NCBI GenBank assembly: GCA_017398485.1
Contig: JAFQFY010000033.1
Coordinates: 54,838-118,837 of the forward strand
Source: Clostridia bacterium
Lineage (GTDB): Bacteria; Bacillota; Clostridia; Oscillospirales; Acutalibacteraceae
Length of the DNA: 64,000 bases
Reading direction: 5' to 3'
The position numbers and the translations under genes are program-made. Below are positions 17,337 to 26,366 of this stretch, one piece after another (the stretch's first letter is position 1; the number at the start of each line of letters is the position of its first letter). Below the pieces are notes generated by a model that worked only from the letters and a program-made list of their open reading frames with translations, was not told the origin of the DNA and made no database searches.

Positions 17337-18224
17337 CTAAAATAAGCACTCCATTTTTAATTCGTTATCGGCAGGGATACCCAGCGCGATGCTTACACCG
17401 TCGGGATCACACACGCGAACGGGTCCGTTTACGGCGTCCTTGAGCCGCTCAAGCGCCAGCGCGCCGCCGTTGCGAAAGCGTACCGCCTGCGCAGCGGTCA
17501 CGGTCAGCGTCGGGTAGGTTATGAAAGCGCTTTCAATCGGCAAAAGCCGCGCGGCAAGCGTACCGTTTTGTGCGAGGGATTTCGCTTCTTCGATGGTAAT
17601 GCAGTCGGCAAGGTGATAGCCTGCCGCCATGGTGCGGCATAGCGCGGTCATCACCGCGCCGCAGCCGAGGATGCGCCCGAGATCGTCGCAGATCGAGCGG
17701 ATATAGGTGCCCTTCGAGCAGTGGCAGTCCAATGTCAGCACGCCGCTTGCCTCGTCGTAGGCGAGGATATCCAGTGAATGCACCGTGATCGGACGCGCTT
17801 CGCGCTTGATCTCGATGCCTTGCCGCGCCAAGTCGTACAGCCGCACGCCGTCCTTCTTGAGTGCCGAGGTCATCGGCGGTATCTGCATGATGTCGCCGCG
17901 AAATTGCGGCAGTACAGCCTCGATTTCAGCGCGTGACGGAGCAGGCAAGTGAGTCTCCTTTACAGCACCCCAAACGTCCAGTGTATCGCTCACCGCGCCG
18001 AAACGCAGGGTGGCGGTATAGCGTTTGTCGTGGCGCGGCAGAAGATCGAGTGCTTTGGTGGCGCGTCCGACGAGCAGAGGGAGCACGCCGGTGGCGTTGG
18101 GGTCGAGTGTGCCGGCATGGCCGACCTTTTTGACCCCGAGTAAGCGGCGCGCGATCGCACAGCAAAGGAACGAGGTCATTTCGGTGTCTTTGTGGATGAG
18201 CAAAATACCGTCTTGCAGTGTCAT
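17337..18224 (-). CDS. truB: tRNA pseudouridine(55) synthase TruB
   Basis: The 295-residue enzyme makes pseudouridine 55 in the T-loop of tRNAs. It has GVLLIHK-like GILLIHKDTEMTSF at the start and the catalytic GHAGTLDPNATGVLP motif with Asp41. KRYTATLRFG, CSKGTYIRSICDDLG and a C-terminal PUA-like tail follow. Length is standard. It lies 30 bases after nrnA and 11 before ribF/HAD, the usual Firmicutes order rbfA-nrnA-truB-ribF. Confidence 0.96.
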   Translation of the reverse strand: MTLQDGILLIHKDTEMTSFLCCAIARRLLGVKKVGHAGTLDPNATGVLPLLVGRATKALDLLPRHDKRYTATLRFGAVSDTLDVWGAVKETHLPAPSRAEIEAVLPQFRGDIMQIPPMTSALKKDGVRLYDLARQGIEIKREARPITVHSLDILAYDEASGVLTLDCHCSKGTYIRSICDDLGRILGCGAVMTALCRTMAAGYHLADCITIEEAKSLAQNGTLAARLLPIESAFITYPTLTVTAAQAVRFRNGGALALERLKDAVNGPVRVCDPDGVSIALGIPADNELKMECLF

Positions 18225-18254
18225 CGAACGCCTCCTTCGTCGTGTGGGTTTCGA

Positions 18255-19226
18255 TCAGCCCGTGACGATGCGCGGCACGACCTGCTCCACCGCCGAGAGA
18301 ATGGTGGCGGTGGCGTCCTCAAGCGCGCCCTGCGTGGTACAGCCGGCGGCACGCTCGTGTCCGCCGCCGCCCAGCACGGCGCAAATCTTCGCGGCATCGG
18401 CGTGGGTGCCGGTGCGCACGCTGATCTTATAGTTGCCGTCGGCTTTTTGACGCAGAGTGATGCCGACCCACACCCCTTCGATCTGACGGGGGATGGGAGG
18501 TAAGCCTTCCAGGTCGTTTTCGCCTGCCTGACTTTCCTCCACCATGGCGTTGGTGATCGCCATGACCGCCACACGCCCCTGGTGGTAGAAACGCATCCGA
18601 TCCAGAGCCATGCGTTCGAGCTCGATGCGCGCACGCGACTTGGTGTCGAAGTTGACGCGGTTGATCATCTCGTAGGGGATGCCGACCTCGATGCAGTCTG
18701 CGGCAATCCGATGCGCGAGCGCGCCGGCGTTGGAATACTTAAAACAGCCCGTGTCGGTCGCGATGCCGGTATAAATGCATTGCGCGATCGCAGGGGACAG
18801 TTCGACACCGAGCAGACCGATGATGCGATACACCACCATCGCCGCTGCACCGCAGGTGCTGTCCACGCAGGTGTACGCGGCGTAGCCGGTGTTGGTGCCG
18901 TGGTGGTCGATGCACAGATCAATCTTATCGCCGTATTGCTTGGCGAGTGCGTCGCCGAGCAGTTTTACGTCTGCCACGTCGACGGCGCACACGAAATCGG
19001 GCGAGAAATCCGGCTGCGGCACGTCTTGGTACAGATAATTGTATTTATCCGGGATCGGATCGCCGCAACACACGCGCACGGTCTTGCCCAGCGCTTGCAG
19101 GGCGCGGCACAGAGCGAAGTTGGAGCCGAGCGTGTCACCGTCGGGATATTGGTGCGCGAGCAGAAGAATGTTGTCGGCGGCCTGCAACATGGCGGCGGCG
19201 GTCGACTCGTTAATTGTCTTCGTCAT
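18255..19226 (-). CDS. nrnA: DHH-family oligoribonuclease / pAp phosphatase NrnA
   Basis: The 323 residues show a DHH-DHHA1 phosphoesterase of the NrnA type, which degrades very short RNAs and dephosphorylates 3'-phosphoadenosine 5'-phosphate. Metal-binding motifs are HQYPDGDTLGS (about 25-35), CAVDVADVKLLG, the IDHHGTN DHH triad, and ATDTGCFKYSN. The C-terminal GGGGHERAAGC is the DHHA1 substrate motif. The start overlaps the rbfA end by 17 bases, so the two are translationally linked. Confidence 0.94.
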   Translation of the reverse strand: MTKTINESTAAAMLQAADNILLLAHQYPDGDTLGSNFALCRALQALGKTVRVCCGDPIPDKYNYLYQDVPQPDFSPDFVCAVDVADVKLLGDALAKQYGDKIDLCIDHHGTNTGYAAYTCVDSTCGAAAMVVYRIIGLLGVELSPAIAQCIYTGIATDTGCFKYSNAGALAHRIAADCIEVGIPYEMINRVNFDTKSRARIELERMALDRMRFYHQGRVAVMAITNAMVEESQAGENDLEGLPPIPRQIEGVWVGITLRQKADGNYKISVRTGTHADAAKICAVLGGGGHERAAGCTTQGALEDATATILSAVEQVVPRIVTG

Positions 19227-19578
19227 GCGACACCTCCTTGCTGATGCGGTTGATGGTCGCGGCGATATTTGCGCTGTATTCGATGGAGTTATCCGCGACG
19301 AAGCGCAGCTCGGGTGTATGGCGCAGCTTGAGTGCCAGACCCAGCTCGCGGCGCATATAGCCGGCGGCGGATTTGAGTCCTTTGACCGCTTCCTTGGCGG
19401 CTTCGATGCCGCTCATGGAGCTGATATAGACGGTGGCGTAGGACAGGTCGCGCGTGACGTCCACGCGCACGATGCTCACCATCGTGCCGGTGACGCGCGG
19501 ATCCTTAACGGTGCGCAGGATCGCGGTCAGCTCGCGCATGATATCCTCGCCGGTGCGGTCCATTCGATAGTTGGGCAT
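19210..19578 (-). CDS. rbfA: Ribosome-binding factor A
   Basis: The 122-residue KH-like protein matures the 30S subunit at the 5' end of 16S rRNA. Recognisable elements are DIMRELTAILRTVKDPRV, VRVDVTRDLSYATVYIS, and the GYMRRELGLALKLRHTPELRFVADNS block with its K-x-x-P-E-L element. GGAGGG precedes the ATG. A cre-like palindrome sits directly before that site in the gap after infB. Confidence 0.96.
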   Translation of the reverse strand: MPNYRMDRTGEDIMRELTAILRTVKDPRVTGTMVSIVRVDVTRDLSYATVYISSMSGIEAAKEAVKGLKSAAGYMRRELGLALKLRHTPELRFVADNSIEYSANIAATINRISKEVSHDEDN

Positions 19579-19594
19579 GATTTACCCTCCTTTT

Positions 19595-19610
19595 TTGTAA
19601 ACGCTTACAA
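19595..19610. promoter_or_regulatory. cre-like palindrome between infB and rbfA
   Basis: TGTAAACGCTTACA (19596-19609) fits the CcpA cre consensus TGWAANCGNTNWCA at every fixed position and is nearly a perfect inverted repeat. It lies about 17 bases before the rbfA start inside the long translation-factor operon. Binding by a LacI-family regulator is inferred only. Confidence 0.4.
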
Positions 19611-19623
19611 GTGCCTTGCTTAC

Positions 19624-19641
19624 GGCAGTCAATTGACTGCC
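19624..19641. repeat. Perfect 18-base palindrome between infB and rbfA
   Basis: GGCAGTCAATTGACTGCC reads the same on both strands. It has no unpaired loop and no T-run, so it is a poor terminator and more like a protein site or a processing element. Confidence 0.6.
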
Positions 19642-19680
19642 TTCAGGCGCTCGCCGTGATTTAAACGAGTCTCGCTCGCA

Positions 19681-22023
19681 TCAATCACGGTATTCCTCGA
19701 TGATATAGGTCTCGTAGATGTCGCCTTCTTGGATATCGGTGAATTTCTCCAGACCGATACCGCATTCATAGCCTTGAGCGACTTCCTTTTGGTCGTCCTT
19801 GAAACGCTTGAGGGAGATCATCTTGTCGTCACCGATGATGATGCCGTCACGCACGATGCGCAGCAGGTCGTTGCGGCACACCTTACCGTCAAGCACGTAG
19901 CAGCCGGCGACGATGCCGACGCCGGTGATGCGATAGACCTGACGCACTTCGGCGCGGCCGTGCAGCACTTCGCGTGTCTTGGGCGCGAGCATACCCTTCA
20001 TGGCAGTCTCGACTTCCTCGATGGCGTCGTAGATGACGCGGTACATACGCATATCCACGCCGGCGTTCTCTGCGGCGACCTGTGCGAGCGGATCGGGACG
20101 GACGTTGAAGCCGACGATGATGGCGTTGGAGGCGTCTGCGAGCATGACGTCGCTCTCGGACACGGCGCCGACGGCGCCGTGAATGACGCGTACGCGCACT
20201 TCCTCGTTGGTGAGCTTCTGCAAGGACTGGGTGACGGCCTCGACGGAACCTTGCACGTCGGCTTTGACGATGATTTTGAGTTCTTTCATCTCGCCCTCGT
20301 GCATCTGGTCGAACAGGTTATCCAGCGTGACCTTCTGGTACTGGCTGAACAGCTCCTCCTTCGCAGCGGTCTTGCGCTGCTCGACCAGCTCGCGCGCCAA
20401 GCGCTCGTCGCTGACGGCGTTGAAGATGTCGCCGGAGGCAGGCACTTCCGCCAGACCCATGATCTCCACGGGCACGGAAGGGCCGGCTTCGTTGAGTTTT
20501 TTACCGTTTTCGTCGGTCATGGCGCGTACGCGGCCGACCGCGGTACCGGCAACGATAACGTCGCCGGCGTGCAGGGTGCCGTTTTGCACCAGCACGGTGG
20601 CGATGGGACCGCGTCCCTTGTCCAGTCGCGCTTCGATGACCGTACCCTTGGCGGCGCGATCGGGGTTGGCTTTGAGTTCTTTGACTTCCGCGACCAGCAG
20701 AACGTTTTCCAGCAGGTCGTCGATGCCCATGCCCGTGTGCGCGGAGACCGGCACACAAATGACGTCGCCGCCCCATTCCTCCGGCACGAGCTCGTGCTCG
20801 GTGAGCTGTTGCATGACGCGCTCGGGGTTGGCGGTGGGCTTATCCATTTTGTTGATCGCCACGATGACCGAAACGCCGGCATCCTTGGCGTGGTTGATCG
20901 CTTCAATGGTCTGCGGCATGATACCGTCGTCCGCCGCCACGACCAGAATGGCGATATCCGTCACCTGCGCGCCGCGCGCACGCATGGAGGTGAACGCCGC
21001 GTGACCGGGGGTATCGAGGAAGGTGATGGACTGACCGTTGACCTGTGTGCGGTAAGCACCGATATGCTGGGTGATGCCGCCTGCCTCACCGGCAGTGACG
21101 CTGGTCTTACGGATGGCGTCGAGGATGGAGGTCTTACCGTGGTCGACGTGACCCATGACCACCACGACGGGATCGCGCGGCAGGAGGTTGTCGTCGGTGT
21201 CCTCACTATCGTCAATGATGCGTTCCTCGATGGTGACGACGACTTCCTTTTCAACCTTGGTGTGGAACTCCTCCGCCACCAGATAGGCGGTGTCGAAGTC
21301 GATCTCCTGGTTGACCGACGCCATGACGCCGAGCATCATCAGCTTCTTGATGACTTCGGCAGAGGGCGCTTTCAGGCGGATGGCCAGCTCGCCGACGGTG
21401 ATGGTGTCGCCGACCTGAATGGTCGCCTGTTTTTTCTTGCGTTCCATTTCAATACGGTTCAGGCGCTCCGCTTCAGTCTCCTTGCGGCGTTGCTTATGGT
21501 ATTGTTGCTTGGAGCGCTGGTTGATCTTTTGTTTTTTGAGTCCGCCGCCGTCACCGCGCACGCGGCTGGAGGTCTGCGCCATGACGTCGAATTTCTCGTC
21601 GTACTTGTTGGTTGCGACCATCTGCGGTTTACGGGTATCAACGGTGCGGCGCTCCTGCGGCGCTTTCGGTTGAGGAGCGGCTTTCGGCTTATCCGCCTTA
21701 GACGCGGCGGAGGGCGCTTTTGCGACAGGCTTGCCGGCGGCAGGTGCCGCGTCGCTCTTGACGGCAGGCGCATCCGCTTTGGGTTCTTCCGCCTTGGGCG
21801 CTTCCTTTGGCTTGCGCTCGTTGGCGGTGGCGAAATACGCATCGAGGTTATCGGTGCTGTATTTCTGCGTGAAATATTCGAAGATCACATCCAGCTCGTG
21901 CTCCTCGAGCGCAGTGGCGCTCTTTTTGGCAGGCTGGAAATATTTTGCCAGCAGATCGACGATCTCCTTGCCGGAGACACCGAAATCCTTGGCAACGTCG
22001 GCTACGCGGTATTTAATCATCAT
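19681..22023 (-). CDS. infB: Translation initiation factor IF-2
   Basis: The 780-residue GTPase places initiator tRNA on the ribosome. It has a short IF2N module (about 1-60), an Ala/Pro/Lys-rich linker to about 150, a second IF2N module, then the GTPase domain with [19 protein letters not shown] and NKMD. The EF-Tu-like domains II to IV end in the initiator-tRNA binding region ([23 protein letters not shown] split by short gaps). Two adjacent ATGs are possible; the first (22023) overlaps the ylxQ stop as ATGA and is ten bases from GGAGG. Confidence 0.97.
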   Translation of the reverse strand: MMIKYRVADVAKDFGVSGKEIVDLLAKYFQPAKKSATALEEHELDVIFEYFTQKYSTDNLDAYFATANERKPKEAPKAEEPKADAPAVKSDAAPAAGKPVAKAPSAASKADKPKAAPQPKAPQERRTVDTRKPQMVATNKYDEKFDVMAQTSSRVRGDGGGLKKQKINQRSKQQYHKQRRKETEAERLNRIEMERKKKQATIQVGDTITVGELAIRLKAPSAEVIKKLMMLGVMASVNQEIDFDTAYLVAEEFHTKVEKEVVVTIEERIIDDSEDTDDNLLPRDPVVVVMGHVDHGKTSILDAIRKTSVTAGEAGGITQHIGAYRTQVNGQSITFLDTPGHAAFTSMRARGAQVTDIAILVVAADDGIMPQTIEAINHAKDAGVSVIVAINKMDKPTANPERVMQQLTEHELVPEEWGGDVICVPVSAHTGMGIDDLLENVLLVAEVKELKANPDRAAKGTVIEARLDKGRGPIATVLVQNGTLHAGDVIVAGTAVGRVRAMTDENGKKLNEAGPSVPVEIMGLAEVPASGDIFNAVSDERLARELVEQRKTAAKEELFSQYQKVTLDNLFDQMHEGEMKELKIIVKADVQGSVEAVTQSLQKLTNEEVRVRVIHGAVGAVSESDVMLADASNAIIVGFNVRPDPLAQVAAENAGVDMRMYRVIYDAIEEVETAMKGMLAPKTREVLHGRAEVRQVYRITGVGIVAGCYVLDGKVCRNDLLRIVRDGIIIGDDKMISLKRFKDDQKEVAQGYECGIGLEKFTDIQEGDIYETYIIEEYRD

Positions 22024-22352
22024 AAGGCAACATCCTCCTTTGTATCGGTGCGGCAAGCTTTGTGCATTGCCGCGGCAAAGCCGCGGTCATCGGTGGCCGC
22101 GACGGCAACGGGCTTTTGCATCCCAAGGGCGTGAGCGATCTGCGCTTTGTCTGCGTCGATCACCACGATGGGGCAGGGGCTGTTCTGAGCGGCGTATCGC
22201 AATTCCTTTTCGGTCTTGGCGGAACGGTCGGCGGCGAGCAGCACGAGCCGGGCGCGAGAGGCGGTCAGCGCGGCTTTGACGGCATCAAAGCCGATAATGA
22301 CGTGACCGGCGCGTCGTGCGATGCCCAGCAGATTGAGCAGCTTACTCTCCAT
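22020..22352 (-). CDS. ylxQ: L7Ae/L30e-family RNA-binding protein YlxQ
   Basis: The 110-residue protein has the L7Ae/L30e fold: [21 protein letters not shown] at the N-terminus and a kink-turn binding surface. It is always found between ylxR and infB in Firmicutes and probably binds structured RNA. ATG 22352 is preferred over an in-frame TTG six bases upstream because of spacing from GGAG. It overlaps ylxR by 11 bases and shares ATGA with infB. Confidence 0.9.
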   Translation of the reverse strand: MESKLLNLLGIARRAGHVIIGFDAVKAALTASRARLVLLAADRSAKTEKELRYAAQNSPCPIVVIDADKAQIAHALGMQKPVAVAATDDRGFAAAMHKACRTDTKEDVAL

Positions 22353-22617
22353 CAGCAATCAGCTCCTGTTCCAGACGGTCGTATATTTCCTCCGGAATGG
22401 CACAGGCGAACGAGCGCTCCAGCCGATGCGCCTTGCGCGCGATGCGCAGGCAGTCGATCGACGGGCAGAGATACGCGCCGCGACCGGCGGCGCGCCCGTT
22501 CAGGTCGAGAGAAATGTTCCCCTCCGGACTGCGCACGACGCGGATGAGTTCTTTTTTCGGTTTCATCTCGCCGCAACCGCTGCATTTGCGCAGGGGGATT
22601 TTTTTGACGTGTGCCAT
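22342..22617 (-). CDS. ylxR: YlxR / RnpM (DUF448) RNA-binding protein
   Basis: The 91 residues contain the family signature: RKCSGCGEMKPKKELIRVVR with a CxxC pair, then NGRAAGRGAYLCPS and a conserved Cys near residue 56. The family binds RNA, and in B. subtilis it has been described as a modulator of RNase P. Here it occupies its usual place between nusA (25-base gap) and ylxQ. Confidence 0.94.
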   Translation of the reverse strand: MAHVKKIPLRKCSGCGEMKPKKELIRVVRSPEGNISLDLNGRAAGRGAYLCPSIDCLRIARKAHRLERSFACAIPEEIYDRLEQELIADGE

Positions 22618-22642
22618 AGTTTATTCACCTCGTTGGGATGGA

Positions 22643-23734
22643 TTAGTTTTCGCTTGATTCTTCTTCGTCCTCGTCTTCGCCGTAGAAGCCGCTTTCGGGG
22701 CGGATGTCGATCTTCCAGCCGGTCAGTTTGACGGCCAGTCGGGCGTTCTGGCCCTTATTGCCGATGGCAAGGGAGAGCTGGGCGTCCGGCACGGTGACGT
22801 GGCAGGCCTTCGCGCCGTCGGGATCCATGTCGACGCCGAGCACCTTCGCCGGCGCGAGCGCCGCGGCGATGAAGGTAGCCGGATCTTCGCTGTATTCAAC
22901 GATGTCGATCTTTTCACCGCCGAGCTCGTCGACGATGTTGGCCACGCGGGTGCCGCGCTGACCGATGCAGGCGCCGACCGCATCGACATTTTCGTCGTGG
23001 GAGAGCACCGCCATCTTGGTGCGCGAGCCGGCCTCGCGAGAGACGGCCTTGATCTCGACGATGCCGTTGAATATCTCCGGCACCTCGTTCTCGAACAGGC
23101 GGGTCACCAGACCGGGATGGGTACGGGAAACGAGCGCGCGCAGACCCTTTTCGGTCTCCTTGATCTCGACGACGTACACCTTGATATGGTCGCCGACGTT
23201 GATAACGTCGCTTTCCATCTGCTCACTCTTGGGCAGGACGGTCTCGCCCTTGCCGACCTGAATGGTCGCGGCACCCGTGCGCGGATCCACGCGGGTGACC
23301 AGCGCGGTGACCAGCTCCTGCGTGCGGCGCTGGAATTCCATCACCTGTTGGTTTTTCTCCGCCTCGCGGATACCCTGGCGGATAATATGCTTGGCAGACT
23401 GGGCGGCGATGCGGCCGAAATCCTTGGTTTTGAGCTTAATGTCGATGACCTTGCCGAGCTTGGCACGCTTGTCGTACTGCTTGGCCTGGTCAAGCGTCAA
23501 TTCAAGATCGGGATCCTCGACCTCTTCGACGACCGTCTTGCGAATGGAGACGGAAAATTCGCTGGTTTCGGGGTTCATGGTGACGAAGATGTTCTCTTTG
23601 CCGCCGAAATCCTTTTTTACCGCGACTACGATCGCTGCCTCGATACGCTCGATGAGGTATTCGGGCTCGATGCCTTTTTCCTTGGCCAGAAGTTTGAGCG
23701 CTTCAAAAAATTCTACGATTTCCTTGTTTGTCAT
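22643..23734 (-). CDS. nusA: Transcription termination/antitermination factor NusA
   Basis: The 363-residue protein has the NusA N-terminal RNA-polymerase-binding domain, an S1 domain (about 135-200, IQVGKGETVLPKSEQ) and two KH domains with IGQRGTRV and AIGNKGQNARLA. An acidic tail ends it; the acidic repeats of proteobacterial NusA are missing, as usual in Firmicutes. The ATG at 23734 follows GGAGGGA; an ATG 15 bases upstream has no ribosome site. It begins 43 bases after rimP. Confidence 0.97.
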   Translation of the reverse strand: MTNKEIVEFFEALKLLAKEKGIEPEYLIERIEAAIVVAVKKDFGGKENIFVTMNPETSEFSVSIRKTVVEEVEDPDLELTLDQAKQYDKRAKLGKVIDIKLKTKDFGRIAAQSAKHIIRQGIREAEKNQQVMEFQRRTQELVTALVTRVDPRTGAATIQVGKGETVLPKSEQMESDVINVGDHIKVYVVEIKETEKGLRALVSRTHPGLVTRLFENEVPEIFNGIVEIKAVSREAGSRTKMAVLSHDENVDAVGACIGQRGTRVANIVDELGGEKIDIVEYSEDPATFIAAALAPAKVLGVDMDPDGAKACHVTVPDAQLSLAIGNKGQNARLAVKLTGWKIDIRPESGFYGEDEDEEESSEN

Positions 23735-23777
23735 GATTATTCCCTCCACAGACCGTGTTCGGTCATTCTTTACGGTG

Positions 23778-24278
23778 TTATTCTTCCTCGTCCCATTCGT
23801 CGATGGCGTGCACGGTCGCGTAGTCTTTTTTACCGAATACGCGCTCGGTGCCGTCCTCGAGAGTGAGCGTCAGTTCGCCGTCGGCATAAGCCGTGAGGAT
23901 ACCGGCGATCTCTTTTTGTCCGTTTTCGTCAGGGCTGTACAGCTTGACGTTGACGGGGTAGCCGTCGTAATAAGCGAAGTGCTCGTCGCGCACGAGCTCG
24001 CGATCGGCACCCGGTGAGGTGACCTCCAAGCAATAGGACTGCTCGATGGGATCGGCCTCGTCGAGCAGGGGACTGAGTCGTCTCGACACATCCACGCAGT
24101 CATTAATGGATACCGGTGCGTCTTCGCGGTCGATGATGACGCGCAATATCCACGTGGCACCTTCTTTGATGAAGCGGATGTCCCACAGCAGAAGCCCGAA
24201 TTCCTCGGTCAGCGGCTCGACGAGCGGCGCGACTTTGGCCGGGATACCGCCTGGGGATTGCCCCTGTTTTTTGGCCAT
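23778..24278 (-). CDS. rimP: Ribosome maturation factor RimP
   Basis: The 166-residue protein assists 30S assembly. It carries VSINDCVDVSRRLSPLLDE and the EVTSPGADREL motif, the RimP hallmark, then an SH3-like C-terminal domain with acidic end. It is the first gene of the rimP-nusA-infB operon and is preceded by AAGGTGG. Confidence 0.95.
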   Translation of the reverse strand: MAKKQGQSPGGIPAKVAPLVEPLTEEFGLLLWDIRFIKEGATWILRVIIDREDAPVSINDCVDVSRRLSPLLDEADPIEQSYCLEVTSPGADRELVRDEHFAYYDGYPVNVKLYSPDENGQKEIAGILTAYADGELTLTLEDGTERVFGKKDYATVHAIDEWDEEE

Positions 24279-24305
24279 ACGTTATCCACCTTTCTTGACA
24301 ACGAC

Positions 24306-24332
24306 AAAGGAGCGGGTCGCCCCACTCCTTTG
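24306..24332 (-). other. Hairpin in the rimP leader
   Basis: AAAGGAG and CTCCTTT pair, with a GGG/CCC inner stem, about 30 bases upstream of rimP and inside the transcribed leader. On the minus strand it is followed by GTCGTTG, not a U-run, so it looks like a leader structure more than a terminator. Confidence 0.4.
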
Positions 24333-24356
24333 CCTACTTTACTATTCACTGTTGTC

Positions 24357-24385
24357 AGTATACCACGCTTCGTGCAAAAATGCAA
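24357..24385 (-). promoter_or_regulatory. Promoter of the rimP-nusA-infB operon
   Basis: On the minus strand TTGCAT (24380-24385), 17-base spacer, TATACT (24357-24362), with TG one base before the -10 (extended -10). It lies about 80 bases before rimP. Confidence 0.8.
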
Positions 24386-24423
24386 GCATTTTTTGTTTAA
24401 TATTAAAGAAATAAAGAAATTCT

Positions 24424-26250
24424 TTAAATCTGCAACGCGCGGAAGTGGTAAAACGCGCCTTTTTTTGCGACCAATTCGTCGTATGTACCGTATTCTACGC
24501 AGCGTCCGTCCTCAATGACGGCGATCTTGTCGGCGTTTTTGACGGTGGACAAGCGGTGGGCGACGATGAAGGTGGTTTTGCCGGCGGAAAGGTTTTCTAC
24601 CGCCTGCTGGATATGCTTTTCCGATACGGTATCCAGTGCGCTGGTCGCCTCGTCGAAAAGGATGACCTGCGGATTACGAATGAGTGCGCGCGCGATGGCG
24701 ATGCGTTGCCGCTGGCCGCCGGAGAGGCGGTTTCCGTGCTCACCGATGAGAGTATCCAGCCCGTTGGGCATCATATCGATGACGTCGCGCAGACACGCCA
24801 GATCAATGATCTTGTTGAGGTGCTCGTCAGTGACGTCGGTCAGTCCGTAGGTGATATTATCACGAATGGAGCCGGAGAACAGAATGTTGTTTTGCAGCAC
24901 CACGGCGATATGTTTTCGGTAGTCGCGCAGGGATATGTTTTTGATGTCCTCGCCGTCGATGAGCACCTGCCCGCCGTCGCACAGATCAAAGCCGGTGACG
25001 AGGTTGAGAATGGTGGATTTTCCGGCGCCGGACTCGCCGACGAGTGCGATGGTCTCGCCGGCACGTACGTGCAGATCAAGGCCTTTGAGAATCGGTACGT
25101 CCGGCTCGTCACGATAGGCGAAGGAAACGTTCTCGAAACGATATTCACCGCGCAATTCGGGCATCGGTTTTTTGCCATCATCCTCCTCTATATCGTCGGA
25201 GTCGAGGATCTCCCCGATGGAGTGGACGGCCTCCAGACCGGCTGTGATGGTGGGGATGAGGTTGGTGACGGTGGAGATGTTGGTGACCAGCTTGCCGAAG
25301 TACGATTGGTACAGGGACATGGCACCGACGGTCATGCGGCCGAGGAATGTGAGCACGGCAGACAGCGCCAGACACAGCACCGAGAAGATCTGCATGACCA
25401 GCCAGTTGGATATAATAAAGCGGTTGACGGCCTGGTCGGTCTCAAAGCCGATCTTGGCGTTCTTCTCAAGCTGATGGTTCATTTTTTCGATCTGGATCTC
25501 TTCCAGCGCGTGTGCCTTGGTGACGGGAATAAGATCGATCATATCCACCACGCGTGCGGTGGTCTCCTCTGAACAGATGCGGAATTCGCGGTGCTTTTCG
25601 CGCATACTCTTTTTGGCGATCTTTGCCGCAAACGCCGCGGCAGGACCGCACAGGACGAAGAAGACTATCATGTACGGATCGTGTTTGTCTACCAATACCC
25701 AGACGATCGCGACGAGATTGATGACGATGTGTACACCGTGGGTTATGACTTGTGAGATGAGCGCACGTACCGCCTCCACGTCGCGCATGATCTTGGATTG
25801 GATGCGTCCGGATTCCGTTTCCTTGTTGTACTGGATGGTGAGCTGTTGGAGTTTGCTGACGATCGCGCCGCGCAGAGCGGCCTCGATGGATCGTGACGCT
25901 TTGTTGCGACTGGTCATGTACAGCCGTTGCAGGGGATAGTTGATCGCGAGCAGGACAGCGGATACGATGAGGTTAAAAATGATGACTTTGGCGCTGTCCG
26001 GTTGTTGTTGGGTGAGCGCATCGATAATCTCGGCGGTGGCAATGGGAACGTACAGCGTGGCGCTCAGCTGCAACGCGCAGAAGATGACGGTGGCGAGCAG
26101 GCGTTTGTACTGTCCCTTGCATATGCGCAGGAGGATGTGCAACGCGCCTTTTTCCTTGTCGGTGTCCTTGTAATGCTGCAGCAGATCCTTTTGCAAACGG
26201 CGAACATCGCCCTCGGCAAAGGGCGCGGCGCTCTTTTTCTCGGCTTTCAC
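24424..26250 (-). CDS. ABC exporter, fused membrane and ATPase domains
   Basis: The protein of about 608 residues has a six-helix ABC exporter domain followed by an ATPase with GESGAGKST (Walker A), a Q-loop VLQNN, LSGGQRQ signature, VILFDEATSALD (Walker B) and VAHR switch. It works as a dimer or heterodimer; no partner half-transporter is adjacent. The substrate cannot be read from sequence. Start choice: two in-frame ATGs at ~26300 fall inside the promoter spacer and cannot be translated. The first usable start after the expected transcript end is GTG 26250, which has only a modest site, so the N-terminus is uncertain by some residues. Confidence 0.9.
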   Translation of the reverse strand: MKAEKKSAAPFAEGDVRRLQKDLLQHYKDTDKEKGALHILLRICKGQYKRLLATVIFCALQLSATLYVPIATAEIIDALTQQQPDSAKVIIFNLIVSAVLLAINYPLQRLYMTSRNKASRSIEAALRGAIVSKLQQLTIQYNKETESGRIQSKIMRDVEAVRALISQVITHGVHIVINLVAIVWVLVDKHDPYMIVFFVLCGPAAAFAAKIAKKSMREKHREFRICSEETTARVVDMIDLIPVTKAHALEEIQIEKMNHQLEKNAKIGFETDQAVNRFIISNWLVMQIFSVLCLALSAVLTFLGRMTVGAMSLYQSYFGKLVTNISTVTNLIPTITAGLEAVHSIGEILDSDDIEEDDGKKPMPELRGEYRFENVSFAYRDEPDVPILKGLDLHVRAGETIALVGESGAGKSTILNLVTGFDLCDGGQVLIDGEDIKNISLRDYRKHIAVVLQNNILFSGSIRDNITYGLTDVTDEHLNKIIDLACLRDVIDMMPNGLDTLIGEHGNRLSGGQRQRIAIARALIRNPQVILFDEATSALDTVSEKHIQQAVENLSAGKTTFIVAHRLSTVKNADKIAVIEDGRCVEYGTYDELVAKKGAFYHFRALQI

Positions 26251-26286
26251 AGTAGCATCACCGCAGCTTTCCTTAATTTCGCCTGG

Positions 26287-26315
26287 AATATAGCACATCA
26301 CCGTTTTGTTGTCAA
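26287..26315 (-). promoter_or_regulatory. Consensus promoter of the ABC exporter
   Basis: Minus strand TTGACA (26310-26315), 17-base spacer, TATATT (26287-26292). It fixes the transcript start near 26280 and so rules out the upstream ATG codons. Confidence 0.8.
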
Positions 26316-26326
26316 TATTAACGCGC

Positions 26327-26357
26327 GAAAAAAGGCACCCAAAGGGTGCCTTTTTTC
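26327..26357 (-). terminator. Terminator of tspO
   Basis: AAAAAAGGCACCC / GGGTGCCTTTTTT stem with a 3-base loop, ten bases past the tspO stop. The -35 box of the ABC exporter starts directly beyond it. Confidence 0.85.
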
Positions 26358-26366
26358 GACGGTGAT

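Noticed and set aside
19729-22134. Open frame of about 800 codons on the plus strand opposite infB
   Set aside because: Mirror frame of infB with His/Asp-rich low-information protein.
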